A stretch of 23,993 bases of DNA, taken from contig JABFVX010000475.1 of the NCBI GenBank assembly GCA_013362555.1, positions 1-23,993 of the forward strand, read 5' to 3'. Source of the stretch: Mycobacteriaceae bacterium. GTDB lineage: Bacteria; Actinomycetota; Actinomycetes; Mycobacteriales; Mycobacteriaceae. Positions 7,491 to 16,426 of the stretch are shown piece by piece. Made by a program: the position numbers and the translations under genes. The notes beneath the pieces are model-generated. The model ran no database searches. It saw nothing but the letters and a program-made list of their open reading frames with translations, and was not told the DNA's origin. How positions within the stretch are numbered: position 1 is the first letter of the stretch; each line of letters opens with the position of its first letter.

Positions 7491-8134
7491 TTATCGTTCC
7501 ACGTCGGTGTCAACGTCGACCACATCCGCGGCCGGGGTGTCGACAGGCTGCGGAGCCGGGCCGACGCCGTCGGTGACGGCGACCAGCGCGTGCCGCAGCA
7601 CCCGCTCGCCGAGCCGGTAGCCCTTGCGCAGGACCGTGCCGATGACCGGGTCGTGACCCTCGCCTTCGTGCTGCACCGCCTCGTGCAGCGTCGGGTCGAA
7701 GCGGTCGCCTTCCTCGCCGAACGGGGTCACGCCCTGCTTGGTCAGCGCCGACACCAACTTGTCCGCGACCGACTTCAGCGGGCCGGTCGCCAGGTCGCCG
7801 TGGGCCTTGGCGCGGTCCAGATCGTCGAGCACGCCGAGCAATTCGGTGACCACCGACGCCTTGGCGTTCTCGATCACCACCACGCGGTCCCGTTCCACCC
7901 GCTTGCGGTAGTTCGCGTATTCCGCGGTCAGCCGCTGCAGGTCGGCGGTGCGCTCCGCGAGCTGGTTTCCGATGTCGGAAGCCAATCCCGCAGTGTCCAG
8001 CTGGATTTCGTCGACGGGAGCGCCGAGCTCCCCGTCGACGGGCGAGGGCTCGCGCACCTCGCCCGTCTGCGGGTCGATTCGGCGCTTGTCGACGAAGTTC
8101 ACTTCGTCCGGGCCGAGGCCCTCAGCGCCGTCGC

Positions 8135-8138
<4 letters not shown>
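7491..8138 (-). CDS. grpE: Nucleotide exchange factor GrpE
   Basis: The 215-aa protein begins with an acidic variable region. A long coiled coil follows (about 55-95, with LTAEYANYRKRVERDR and LLGVLDDLDRAKAHGD), then the C-terminal beta domain with FDPTLHEAVQHEGEGHDPVIGTVLRKGYRLGERVLRHA, the GrpE signature. It releases ADP from DnaK. The GTG start at 8138 overlaps the dnaK stop in a GTGA arrangement, so translation is coupled to dnaK. dnaJ follows after 21 bp. Confidence 0.97.
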
Positions 8139-9985
<1,847 letters not shown>

Positions 9986-10046
9986 AGTTTGTTCCTCCTA
10001 CTCGAAATGGAGCGTGATCGGCTCAATGCTGCACCCGAGCCGGTCC

Positions 10047-10093
10047 TGAGTCAAGTCAGACTTGAGTCATGCACGCTCAATATTGACGTCAAT
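10047..10093. promoter_or_regulatory. hspR operator: HspR operator (HAIR) cluster upstream of dnaK
   Basis: CTTGAGT at 10061-10067, seven bases, then GCTCAAT at 10075-10081 matches the HAIR consensus CTTGAGT-N7-ACTCAAG in 12 of 14 positions. It overlaps a second near-perfect palindrome, two 11-bp arms around A10058 (10047-10069, one mismatched pair). A perfect 12-bp palindrome ATTGACGTCAAT (10082-10093) abuts it. The cluster ends 62-108 bp upstream of the dnaK start, where HspR would block polymerase. I could not fix the -10/-35 boxes. Confidence 0.75.
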
Positions 10094-10136
10094 CACAAGC
10101 AATGACACGCCCAGTCGCATTCCCAAGGGCCGACTA

Positions 10137-10152
10137 TGTGATTCAGATCACC
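10137..10152. promoter_or_regulatory. Possible CRP-family site
   Basis: TGTGA-N6-TCACC differs at one base from the CRP-type consensus TGTGA-N6-TCACA used by actinobacterial CRP/GlxR proteins. It sits between the divergent dnaK and DGPF genes, centred about 100 bp before the latter. A single near-match can arise by chance. Confidence 0.35.
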
Positions 10153-10171
10153 CCATGAGAGGGGCGGGAAG

Positions 10172-10198
10172 CGTCGATAACGGGTGGCGGGCTCCGAC
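10172..10198 (+). promoter_or_regulatory. Candidate ECF42 sigma-factor promoter
   Basis: CGTCGA (10172-10177), a 17-bp spacer and CGAC (10195-10198) resemble the ECF42 target pattern I recall (TGTCGA at -35, CGA followed by C or T at -10), one base off. It lies about 50 bp before the DGPF gene, which is co-directional with the ECF42-type sigma gene, the expected place for autoregulation. Confidence 0.4.
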
Positions 10199-10246
10199 TG
10201 GGAGTGAGAGCGTCACACGGGCGCTACGACACGCGAGGAGCCGACG

Positions 10247-10645
10247 ATGAAGTACATGCTGATCAAGACATACAGCCCGGCCGCCAACTGCGACACGAAC
10301 CTCACCCAGTGGAAGCCGGAAGAGGTGAAGGCGCACATCGATTTCCAGGTTGCGCTCGGCGAGGAGCTGCGCCGCACCGGGGAGTTCGTCGACGCCCAGG
10401 GGCTGGCCTGGCCGGACGAGGCGAAGATCGTGTCGTCGGACGGCCGCTCCGCCCCCGTCGTCACCGACGGGCCGTTCCTGGAGTCGAAGGAATTCCTCGC
10501 CGGGTACTGGATCGTCGATGTGGACAGCCCGGAGCGGGCGGTGGAGATCGCGGCCAAAGCCTCGGCTTCGCCCGGCCCCGGCGGCGTGCCGATCGCCGAG
10601 TACATCCAGGTCCGCGCGATCATGAGCGCACCCGCGGCAGACTGA
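10247..10645 (+). CDS. DGPF/YCII-domain protein
   Basis: This 132-aa protein is a YCII-fold (dimeric alpha-beta barrel) protein with the hallmark DGPF in VVTDGPFLESKEFLAGYWIVD, a MKYMLIKTY start and a C-terminal EYIQVRAIM strand. ATG 10247 has AGGAG 8 nt upstream. DGPF proteins are regularly encoded beside ECF42 sigma factors and are their usual targets; their biochemical role is not established, although an enzyme-like pocket has been proposed. The stop at 10645 is 8 bp before the sigma start, so the two are surely co-transcribed. Confidence 0.9.
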   Translation: MKYMLIKTYSPAANCDTNLTQWKPEEVKAHIDFQVALGEELRRTGEFVDAQGLAWPDEAKIVSSDGRSAPVVTDGPFLESKEFLAGYWIVDVDSPERAVEIAAKASASPGPGGVPIAEYIQVRAIMSAPAAD

Positions 10646-10653
10646 CGGCCGCC

Positions 10654-11898
10654 GTGGCGACAGGGAAGCTGCCCGCGGGCGTCGAGGACCTGCTGCGCGA
10701 GTTGGCGCCGCAGGTCCTCGGGGTGCTCGCCCGCCGTTACGGGAATTTCGACGCCGCCGAGGACGCGGTGCAGGAGGCGCTGATCGCGGCGGCCCAGCAG
10801 TGGCCGGACGAGGGTCTGCCGGACTACCCGCGGGCGTGGTTGATTCGGGTCGGCGCGCGCAGGCTGACCGACGCGGCGCGCTCCGAGGCGGCCCGGCGCA
10901 ACCGGGAAGCCGTTGCGTTCCAGCAGGATCTGCCGGACAGCGAGGCGGCCGACCATGACGACACTCTGCAGATGTTCTTTCTCTGCTGCCATCCCGTGCT
11001 GTCGCCCAGCTCCGCGATCGCCTTGACGCTGCGCGCCGTCGGCGGGCTCTCGACCGAGGCGATCGCGGCCGCGTTCCTCGTGCCGGAAGCGACGATGGCC
11101 CAGCGGATCAGCCGCGCCAAGCAGCGGCTGAAGAACGCGGGACTGCCGATCTCGATGCCGCACGACCTCGAGCTGCGCATGCGCCTCGGCTCCGTGCTGC
11201 GGGTGCTGTATTTGATCTTCAACGAGGGCTACACCGCCACCGCGGGTTCTGAGCTGCACCGCACCGATCTGTCGGGCGAGGCGATCCGGCTGGCCCGCAC
11301 CTTGCGCCTGCTGCGCCCCGACGACAGCGAAGTGACCGGCCTGCTGGCCTTGATGCTGCTCACCGACGCCCGCCGGCCCGCCCGCACCGGGCCCAGCGGC
11401 GAGCTGATTCCGATGACCGAACAGGACCGCACCGCCTGGAACCGGGATCTCATCCTGGAGGGCACGACGCTGACCACCCGGACGCTGGCAGGCGGGCTGC
11501 GCGGCCCGTACCAGATCCAGGCCGCCATCGCCGTCCTGCACTCGCAGGCGGCGAGCGCCGAGACGACGGACTGGCCGCGGATTCTCGCACTGTACGACCG
11601 GCTCGCGAGCCTGTCCGCCAACCCGGTCGTGTCGCTCAACCGCGCGGTCGCCGTGGCGATGGTGCACGGCCCCGCGGCAGGCCTGGCCGACCTGGCCGAC
11701 CTCGACGCCGAGCTCGCGGACAGCCACCGCCTCCACGCGGTCCGCGCGCACCTGTACGAGATGGCAGGCGACCCGGTCCAGGCTGTCGCCCACTACATCG
11801 CCGCCGCCCACCGCACCACCAGCGTGCCCGAACACCACTACCTCACCCTCCGCGCCGCCCGCCTCGGCAGTCCCGAGATCGTCCGGAATGACCCGTGA
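10654..11898 (+). CDS. ECF sigma factor, ECF42-type with C-terminal helical (TPR-like) extension
   Basis: The 414-aa protein starts with a sigma-2 region (YGNFDAAEDAVQEALIAAAQ and PRAWLIRVGARRLTDAARSE). A sigma-4 helix-turn-helix follows (LTLRAVGGLSTEAIAAAFLV, with ISRAKQRLK). About 230 extra residues then include VLYLIFNEGYTAT and NPVVSLNRAVAVAM, hallmarks of the ECF42/DUF6596 extension that replaces an anti-sigma factor as control element. The partner DGPF gene is 8 bp upstream. GTG 10654 is the only sensible start after that gene. The last four codons (Arg-Asn-Asp-Pro) and the stop lie inside repeat copy D, so the native C-terminus appears to have been replaced or capped by the repeat. Confidence 0.92.
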   Translation: MATGKLPAGVEDLLRELAPQVLGVLARRYGNFDAAEDAVQEALIAAAQQWPDEGLPDYPRAWLIRVGARRLTDAARSEAARRNREAVAFQQDLPDSEAADHDDTLQMFFLCCHPVLSPSSAIALTLRAVGGLSTEAIAAAFLVPEATMAQRISRAKQRLKNAGLPISMPHDLELRMRLGSVLRVLYLIFNEGYTATAGSELHRTDLSGEAIRLARTLRLLRPDDSEVTGLLALMLLTDARRPARTGPSGELIPMTEQDRTAWNRDLILEGTTLTTRTLAGGLRGPYQIQAAIAVLHSQAASAETTDWPRILALYDRLASLSANPVVSLNRAVAVAMVHGPAAGLADLADLDAELADSHRLHAVRAHLYEMAGDPVQAVAHYIAAAHRTTSVPEHHYLTLRAARLGSPEIVRNDP

Positions 11899-11933
11899 CG
11901 TGCGCCTAGCGCACGTCACGGGTCATTCCGGAC
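11881..11933. repeat. Dispersed palindromic repeat, copy D (perfect 25-bp inverted repeat)
   Basis: Arms 11881-11905 and 11909-11933 are perfectly complementary around CTA. The core is GGAATGACCCGTGACGTG. Its left arm encodes the end and stop codon of the sigma factor, and its right arm ends 13 bp from the stop of the convergent flavohemoglobin gene. It is well placed as a two-way terminator, though no T-tract follows on either side. Confidence 0.95.
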
Positions 11934-11946
11934 AACGGTTGGTGAA

Positions 11947-13107
11947 TTAGACCGGGTCGGTTTGGATTTGGTCCGCCGGGGTGCCGCCTGCGATGAGGGC
12001 GCGGCGGGTCGCGTTGATCATCGCGGGGGCGCCCGCGATCTGCACCTGGCGGTCGCTCCACGCGCCGAGACCCGCGACGACCTCGCCGATGGGGCCGATG
12101 AGCCGGTGGTGCATGCCGGGCGGCGGTTCGGGCGCGGGCTGGGAATTCCACCAGGGGTCGGTCTCCGACTCGCACACCGGGATAACCGTCAGCCACGGGT
12201 TGCTCAGCGACAGCTGCCACATGTTGTGCACGTCGTACAGGTCGCAGGGAGAATGCCCGGCGAGGAACAGGTGCACCCGCGGGTTGACGCCGCGCTGCCC
12301 CATCTCCATCAATTGGGCCCGCAGCGGGGCGATTCCGGTGCCGCCGGAGATCATCAGCACGTCGCGCCCGCTCTCGTGGTCCACTCGAAGCCCGCCGAGC
12401 GGCGCCCCGACCATCCACCGGTCGCCCACCTGCGTCTCGTTCACGATGGACGGGCTGACCCAGCCGCCGCGCACCTTGCGAACGTGAAACTCGATCTCTC
12501 CATACTGATTCGACGGTATCGCGGGCGACAAATACCGCCACATCTTGGGCCGCTGCGGAATCCCTATGGGCACATACTGACCCGCGGCGTACGGCACCGG
12601 GGTGTCCGACTGGAGCCGGATCACGGCCAGGTCGTCGAGGACGCGGCGGTGCCCGACCACCGTTGCCGGCCAGTGCGCGGGGAACTCGTCGGACTCCGCA
12701 CCCGCCGCCAGGGACGTGGTGATCATGTCGATCACTTGCCGCCACGCCACGTCGATGTTGTCGGTCCAGAACGCAGGACCGGTGTAGGCCCGCAGCGCCG
12801 ACAGCAGCGCGCGTCCAGCCACGGGGTAGTGCCCGGCCTCGACGCCGTACTTGCGGTGGTCGCGGCCCAGCTGTTCGAGGAACTTGACCGCCGGGCCGGG
12901 GTTGTCCAGGCAGTCCATGACGTAGGCCATCGCATCCATGAACCGTTCCCGCTGCATTTCCATGGTCGCCGGGAACAGCTGACGGATGTTGGGGTCCTCG
13001 CCGAACATGTGGCCGTAGAACCGGTTGGTCAGCCACTGCGGCCCGGTCGGGGACTCGACCACCGCTCGAAAGTTGGCGCGGACCAGCGCAACTGCACGCG
13101 AATCCAC
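11947..13107 (-). CDS. Flavohemoglobin-like protein (clpB-adjacent, second copy)
   Basis: The 386-aa protein carries globin, FAD and NAD domains. The globin has B10 Tyr31 (NRFYGHMF), E7 Gln52 (MQRERF) and F8 His84 (GRDHRKYGV). RYLSP stands in the FAD site and SGGTGIAPL in the NAD site. It is close to the protein at 2052-3218 throughout (LGRDHRKYGVEAGHY versus LGRDHRKFGVEPRHY). Expected roles are NO or redox detoxification, with the type II caveat. Start GTG 13107 has AAAGGGAG 9 nt upstream. It is divergent from clpB, as I recall for M. tuberculosis Rv0385/clpB, so this is probably the ancestral copy. A much longer open frame continues antisense through clpB and is not real. Confidence 0.9.
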   Translation of the reverse strand: MDSRAVALVRANFRAVVESPTGPQWLTNRFYGHMFGEDPNIRQLFPATMEMQRERFMDAMAYVMDCLDNPGPAVKFLEQLGRDHRKYGVEAGHYPVAGRALLSALRAYTGPAFWTDNIDVAWRQVIDMITTSLAAGAESDEFPAHWPATVVGHRRVLDDLAVIRLQSDTPVPYAAGQYVPIGIPQRPKMWRYLSPAIPSNQYGEIEFHVRKVRGGWVSPSIVNETQVGDRWMVGAPLGGLRVDHESGRDVLMISGGTGIAPLRAQLMEMGQRGVNPRVHLFLAGHSPCDLYDVHNMWQLSLSNPWLTVIPVCESETDPWWNSQPAPEPPPGMHHRLIGPIGEVVAGLGAWSDRQVQIAGAPAMINATRRALIAGGTPADQIQTDPV

Positions 13108-13276
13108 GAAGGCGAACTCCCTTTCGGATCGGGGACTTGGCTCGGTGTTGCGATCGGTCTGCCGGGTTTGCCGGGATCGCGCCACCTGCTGTCGAGTATG
13201 CGCCACACAGTAGCCCAGCGGCGTCGAATGCCGACTCGCTGTGACGGGGTTACCCTTCACAAGGAGATTTCTTGAA

Positions 13277-13297
13277 CTTGAGCGGAACTGACTCAAC
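13277..13297. promoter_or_regulatory. hspR operator: HspR operator (HAIR) upstream of clpB
   Basis: CTTGAGC-N7-ACTCAAC matches the HAIR consensus CTTGAGT-N7-ACTCAAG at 12 of 14 positions. It lies 72 bp upstream of the clpB start and overlaps the SigH/SigR-type promoter, so HspR bound here would occlude that promoter. Confidence 0.75.
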
Positions 13298-13309
13298 CTC
13301 TGCAACGTT
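13284..13309 (+). promoter_or_regulatory. SigH/SigR-type promoter of clpB
   Basis: GGAAC (13284-13288), an 18-bp spacer and GTT (13307-13309) fit the oxidative/heat-stress ECF consensus GGAAT-N18-GTT with one mismatch. The start point would fall about 50 bp before clpB. In mycobacteria clpB belongs to the SigH regulon, which fits. Confidence 0.6.
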
Positions 13310-13368
13310 GATAGTTCGGTACGTGGTGGGTACATACACCTGGAACTAGCAGTGACGGAAGGTGACTC

Positions 13369-15987
13369 GTGGACTCGTTCAATCCGACCACCAAGACGCA
13401 GGCGGCGCTGACCGCCGCCCTCCAGACCGCGTCCGCGGCGGGCAATCCGGAGATCCGGCCTGCCCACCTGTTGGTCGCGTTGTTGGACCAGACCGACGGC
13501 ATCGCCGGACCGCTGCTCAAGGCGGTCGGCGTCGATCCGGGGCAGGTTCGGCGCGAGGCCCAGGCGATGGTCGACCAGCTGCCCAAGGCCAGCGGCGCCA
13601 CCACCGCGCCCCAGCTCGGGCGGGAGGCCCTGGCGGCCATCACGACCGCGCAGAACCTGGCCACCGAGCTGAACGACGAGTACGTCTCCACCGAGAACCT
13701 GGTGTTCGGGCTGGCTTCCGGAGACTCCGAGGTGGCCAAACTGCTCACCGGCCACGGCGCCACTCCGCAGGCGCTGCGTGAGGCGTTCACCACAGTGCGC
13801 GGCAGCGCCCGAGTGACCAGCGCCGATCCGGAAGGCACCTACCAGGCGCTGGAGAAGTACTCGACCGATCTCACCGCCGCCGCCCGCGAAGGCAAGCTGG
13901 ACCCGATCATCGGCCGGGACTCGGAGATCCGCCGGGTGATCCAGATCCTGAGCAGGCGCACCAAGAACAATCCCGTGCTCATCGGCGAGCCGGGCGTCGG
14001 CAAGACCGCGGTGGTGGAGGGGCTCGCCCAGCGCATCGTCGCGGGCGACGTGCCCGAGTCGCTGCGCGGCAAGAAGCTGATCGCACTCGACCTGGGCGCG
14101 ATGGTGGCGGGCGCCAAATACCGCGGCGAATTCGAGGAGAGGCTCAAGGCGGTCCTCGACGACATCAAGAACAGCGCGGGCGAGATCGTCACGTTCATCG
14201 ACGAACTGCACACCATCGTCGGCGCGGGCGCCACGGGCGAGTCGGCGATGGACGCGGGCAACATGATCAAGCCCATGCTGGCCCGCGGCGAGCTGCGGCT
14301 GGTCGGCGCGACCACGCTGGACGAGTACCGCAAGTACATCGAGAAGGACGCCGCGCTGGAGCGGCGCTTTCAGCAGGTGCTGGTCGGCGAGCCGTCGGTG
14401 GAGGACACCGTCGGAATCCTGCGTGGGCTCAAGGAGCGCTACGAGGTCCACCACGGCGTGCGCATCACCGACTCGGCGCTGGTGGCCGCGGCCACCTTGA
14501 GCGACCGCTACATCACCTCGCGTTTCCTGCCGGACAAGGCCATCGACCTGGTCGACGAGGCGGCCTCGCGGCTGCGGATGGAGATCGACTCGCGCCCGGC
14601 CGAGATCGACCAGGTCGAGCGGGCGGTGCGCCGTTTGGAGATCGAGGAGATGGCCCTGGCCAAGGAGACCGACGCGGCGTCGGCGGAGCGGCTGGCCAAG
14701 CTGCGCCAGGAACTGGCCGACGACCGTGAGAAGCTCAACCAGCTGATGGCCCGCTGGCAGAACGAGAAACAGGCGATCGACTCGGTGCGCGGAATCAAGG
14801 AGCAGCTGGAGAGCCTCAAGGGCGAGTCCGAGCGCGCCGAGCGCGACGGCGACCTCGGCAAGGCCGCAGAGCTGCGCTACGGCCGAATTCCACAGCTGGA
14901 GAAGGAGCTTGCGGAGTCGGAGCGCGAGGTCGCCGCGACCACCGAGTCCTCCGCGGGCGAGGTGATGCTCAAGGAGGAGGTCGGCCCGGACGACATCGCC
15001 GACGTCGTCGAGTCGTGGACCGGCATCCCGGCGGGGCGGATGATGGAGGGCGAGACCGCCAAGCTGCTGCGGATGGAGGATGAGCTCGACCGGCGCGTCG
15101 TCGGGCAAACCGATGCCGTGCAGGCGGTCTCGGACGCGGTGCGCCGGTCCCGCGCGGGCGTGGCGGACCCGAATCGGCCCACCGGCTCGTTCCTGTTCCT
15201 CGGCCCCACCGGCGTGGGCAAGACCGAGCTGGCGAAGGCGCTGGCGGAGTTCCTGTTCGACGACGAGCGCGCCATGGTCCGCATCGACATGAGCGAGTAC
15301 AGCGAAAAGCACGCCGTGGCGCGGCTGGTCGGCGCGCCGCCCGGATATGTCGGATACGACCAGGGCGGGCAGCTGACCGAGGCGGTGCGCAGGCGGCCTT
15401 ACACGGTGGTGTTGTTCGACGAGGTGGAGAAGGCGCACCCGGACGTCTTCGACATCCTGCTCCAGGTACTCGACGACGGACGGCTCACCGACGGCCAAGG
15501 GCGCACGGTGGATTTCCGCAACACCATCCTGATCCTCACCTCGAACCTCGGAGCGGGCGGCTACCAGGCGCCGGGGGCCGAGCCGCCCGACTACATGGCG
15601 GCGGTGCGCAGTGTGTTCAAGCCGGAGTTCATCAACCGGCTCGACGACGTCATCGTCTTCCACCCGCTGTCGGAGGAGCAGCTGGAGGACATCGTGGACA
15701 TTCAGCTGGCGCAGCTCGGCAAGCGGCTGTCGCAGCGCAGGCTCACGTTGGACGTGTCCGATTCGGCCCGATTCTGGCTCGCTGTGCGCGGTTACGATCC
15801 GCAATACGGCGCCCGGCCGCTGCGGCGGCTCATCCAACAGGCCATCGGCGATCAACTCGCCAAAGAACTGCTGGCGGGCCGAATCGTCGACGGCGACACC
15901 GTCTATGTCGGCGTCACCGAGGACGGCGGCAGGCTGACCGTGGCTCCGGAGCCTGCCAAGCCCAAGGCGGCACAACTTCCAGAATGA
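13369..15987 (+). CDS. clpB: Chaperone disaggregase ClpB (Hsp104/AAA+)
   Basis: The 872-aa protein is a full-length ClpB. It has an N-terminal substrate domain (1 to about 145) beginning DSFNPTTKTQAALTAAL, and AAA1 with Walker A GEPGVGKT (206-213) and Walker B ending IDE (277-279). A coiled-coil middle domain (about 400-525) includes LAKLRQELADDREKLNQLMA. AAA2 has GPTGVGKT (612-619) and VVLFDEVEKAHP, with Asp684-Glu685. With DnaK it extracts and refolds aggregated protein. The GTG start has GGAAGG 6 nt upstream. It is controlled by a HAIR and a SigH-type promoter upstream. The stop codon TGA (15985-15987) is part of repeat copy E, so the last residues (LPE) come from the repeat edge. Confidence 0.98.
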   Translation: MDSFNPTTKTQAALTAALQTASAAGNPEIRPAHLLVALLDQTDGIAGPLLKAVGVDPGQVRREAQAMVDQLPKASGATTAPQLGREALAAITTAQNLATELNDEYVSTENLVFGLASGDSEVAKLLTGHGATPQALREAFTTVRGSARVTSADPEGTYQALEKYSTDLTAAAREGKLDPIIGRDSEIRRVIQILSRRTKNNPVLIGEPGVGKTAVVEGLAQRIVAGDVPESLRGKKLIALDLGAMVAGAKYRGEFEERLKAVLDDIKNSAGEIVTFIDELHTIVGAGATGESAMDAGNMIKPMLARGELRLVGATTLDEYRKYIEKDAALERRFQQVLVGEPSVEDTVGILRGLKERYEVHHGVRITDSALVAAATLSDRYITSRFLPDKAIDLVDEAASRLRMEIDSRPAEIDQVERAVRRLEIEEMALAKETDAASAERLAKLRQELADDREKLNQLMARWQNEKQAIDSVRGIKEQLESLKGESERAERDGDLGKAAELRYGRIPQLEKELAESEREVAATTESSAGEVMLKEEVGPDDIADVVESWTGIPAGRMMEGETAKLLRMEDELDRRVVGQTDAVQAVSDAVRRSRAGVADPNRPTGSFLFLGPTGVGKTELAKALAEFLFDDERAMVRIDMSEYSEKHAVARLVGAPPGYVGYDQGGQLTEAVRRRPYTVVLFDEVEKAHPDVFDILLQVLDDGRLTDGQGRTVDFRNTILILTSNLGAGGYQAPGAEPPDYMAAVRSVFKPEFINRLDDVIVFHPLSEEQLEDIVDIQLAQLGKRLSQRRLTLDVSDSARFWLAVRGYDPQYGARPLRRLIQQAIGDQLAKELLAGRIVDGDTVYVGVTEDGGRLTVAPEPAKPKAAQLPE

Positions 15988-16029
15988 CCCATGACGTGCG
16001 CCCAACGCACGTCATGGGTCATCCGGGAG
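15976..16029. repeat. Dispersed palindromic repeat, copy E
   Basis: Arms 15976-16000 and 16006-16029 pair around the loop CCCAA with one bulge and two mismatches near the outer end. The core is AATGACCCATGACGTGCG. The left arm provides the clpB stop codon, and the right arm ends 5 bp from the stop of the small minus-strand gene, so this copy also sits between convergent genes. Confidence 0.93.
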
Positions 16030-16034
16030 CCGGG

Positions 16035-16190
16035 TCACACCGGCTGCGGGTGGCGCCAGGTCTGCACCAGGCGCTGAATGCGTTCCGGGGTGGCGTTCGG
16101 GTGGAGCCCGTGCAGTCGGGTGGGGTCCACCTGTGCGCCATACCTATGCATATCCAGGGTGAAGTGCAGCCGCACGGCGGTTTTGGACAT
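16035..16190 (-). CDS. Small uncharacterised protein (51 aa)
   Basis: The frame runs from ATG 16190 to TGA at 16035 and encodes MSKTAVRLHFTLDMHRYGAQ, then a segment ending ERIQRLVQTWRHPQPV. Support for a real gene: a TAGACT -10 box (16202-16197) exactly 6 nt before the ATG, codon use rich in third-position G/C, a compact stop beside repeat copy E, and a repeat position matching the other convergent gene ends. It has no signal peptide or membrane helix and is rich in His, Arg and Gln. I do not recognise a family. Confidence 0.6.
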   Translation of the reverse strand: MSKTAVRLHFTLDMHRYGAQVDPTRLHGLHPNATPERIQRLVQTWRHPQPV

Positions 16191-16196
16191 ACGACC

Positions 16197-16202
16197 AGTC
16201 TA
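16197..16202 (-). promoter_or_regulatory. Probable -10 box (TAGACT), leaderless
   Basis: TAGACT on the minus strand is followed 6 nt later by the ATG of the 51-aa protein, placing the expected transcription start at the initiation codon. Confidence 0.4.
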
Positions 16203-16414
16203 ATCTCTTGGTCGGCATCCCGTATACGGGGATCCCGACAGCCAATGAACTTTCGCTTCCGGGCCGTAATTACCCCGCTTTGATGCCTCGAAACCTCTTG
16301 CCGCAGAGGGAATATCGGAAATTCTCCGGAACCTGCTCACGGGGTGTGGCCCGGGGCCGCGCAGTTCGCGCGGCCCGCAGTCACGCTCGTCAGGCCGCGC
16401 GGCAATTATTCGGT

Positions 16415-16420
16415 TACCGT
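16415..16420 (+). promoter_or_regulatory. Probable -10 box (TACCGT) of rhomboid gene, leaderless
   Basis: TACCGT lies 6 nt before ATG 16427 and no Shine-Dalgarno sequence precedes the ATG, which fits a leaderless transcript. Confidence 0.4.
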
Positions 16421-16426
16421 TGCCGT

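Larger units (their letters stand above)
16191..16426. other. Intergenic region before rhomboid gene with a strong hairpin
   Basis: This 236-bp stretch separates the divergent small gene and rhomboid gene. It contains a perfect 12-bp palindrome CCCGTATACGGG (16219-16230) and a GC-rich stem GGGCCGCGC / GCGCGGCCC (16354-16362 and 16368-16376, 5-nt loop). The stem lies about 50 bp upstream of the rhomboid start. No credible gene is present on either strand. Confidence 0.5.

Noticed and set aside
9986..10246. A SigH-type promoter for dnaK like that of clpB
   Set aside because: No GGAAC/T-N18-19-GTT pair was found on the minus strand between the HAIR cluster and the dnaK start.
11947..16005. A 1352-codon minus-strand open frame spanning clpB and the flavohemoglobin
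   Set aside because: Only the last part (13107-11947) is a real gene. The rest is the antisense of clpB, kept open by high GC, with no domain similarity.
16354..16376. The GC-rich hairpin before the rhomboid gene as an intrinsic terminator
   Set aside because: No T-tract follows, and no plus-strand gene ends within 300 bp upstream other than clpB, which already has repeat copy E at its end.
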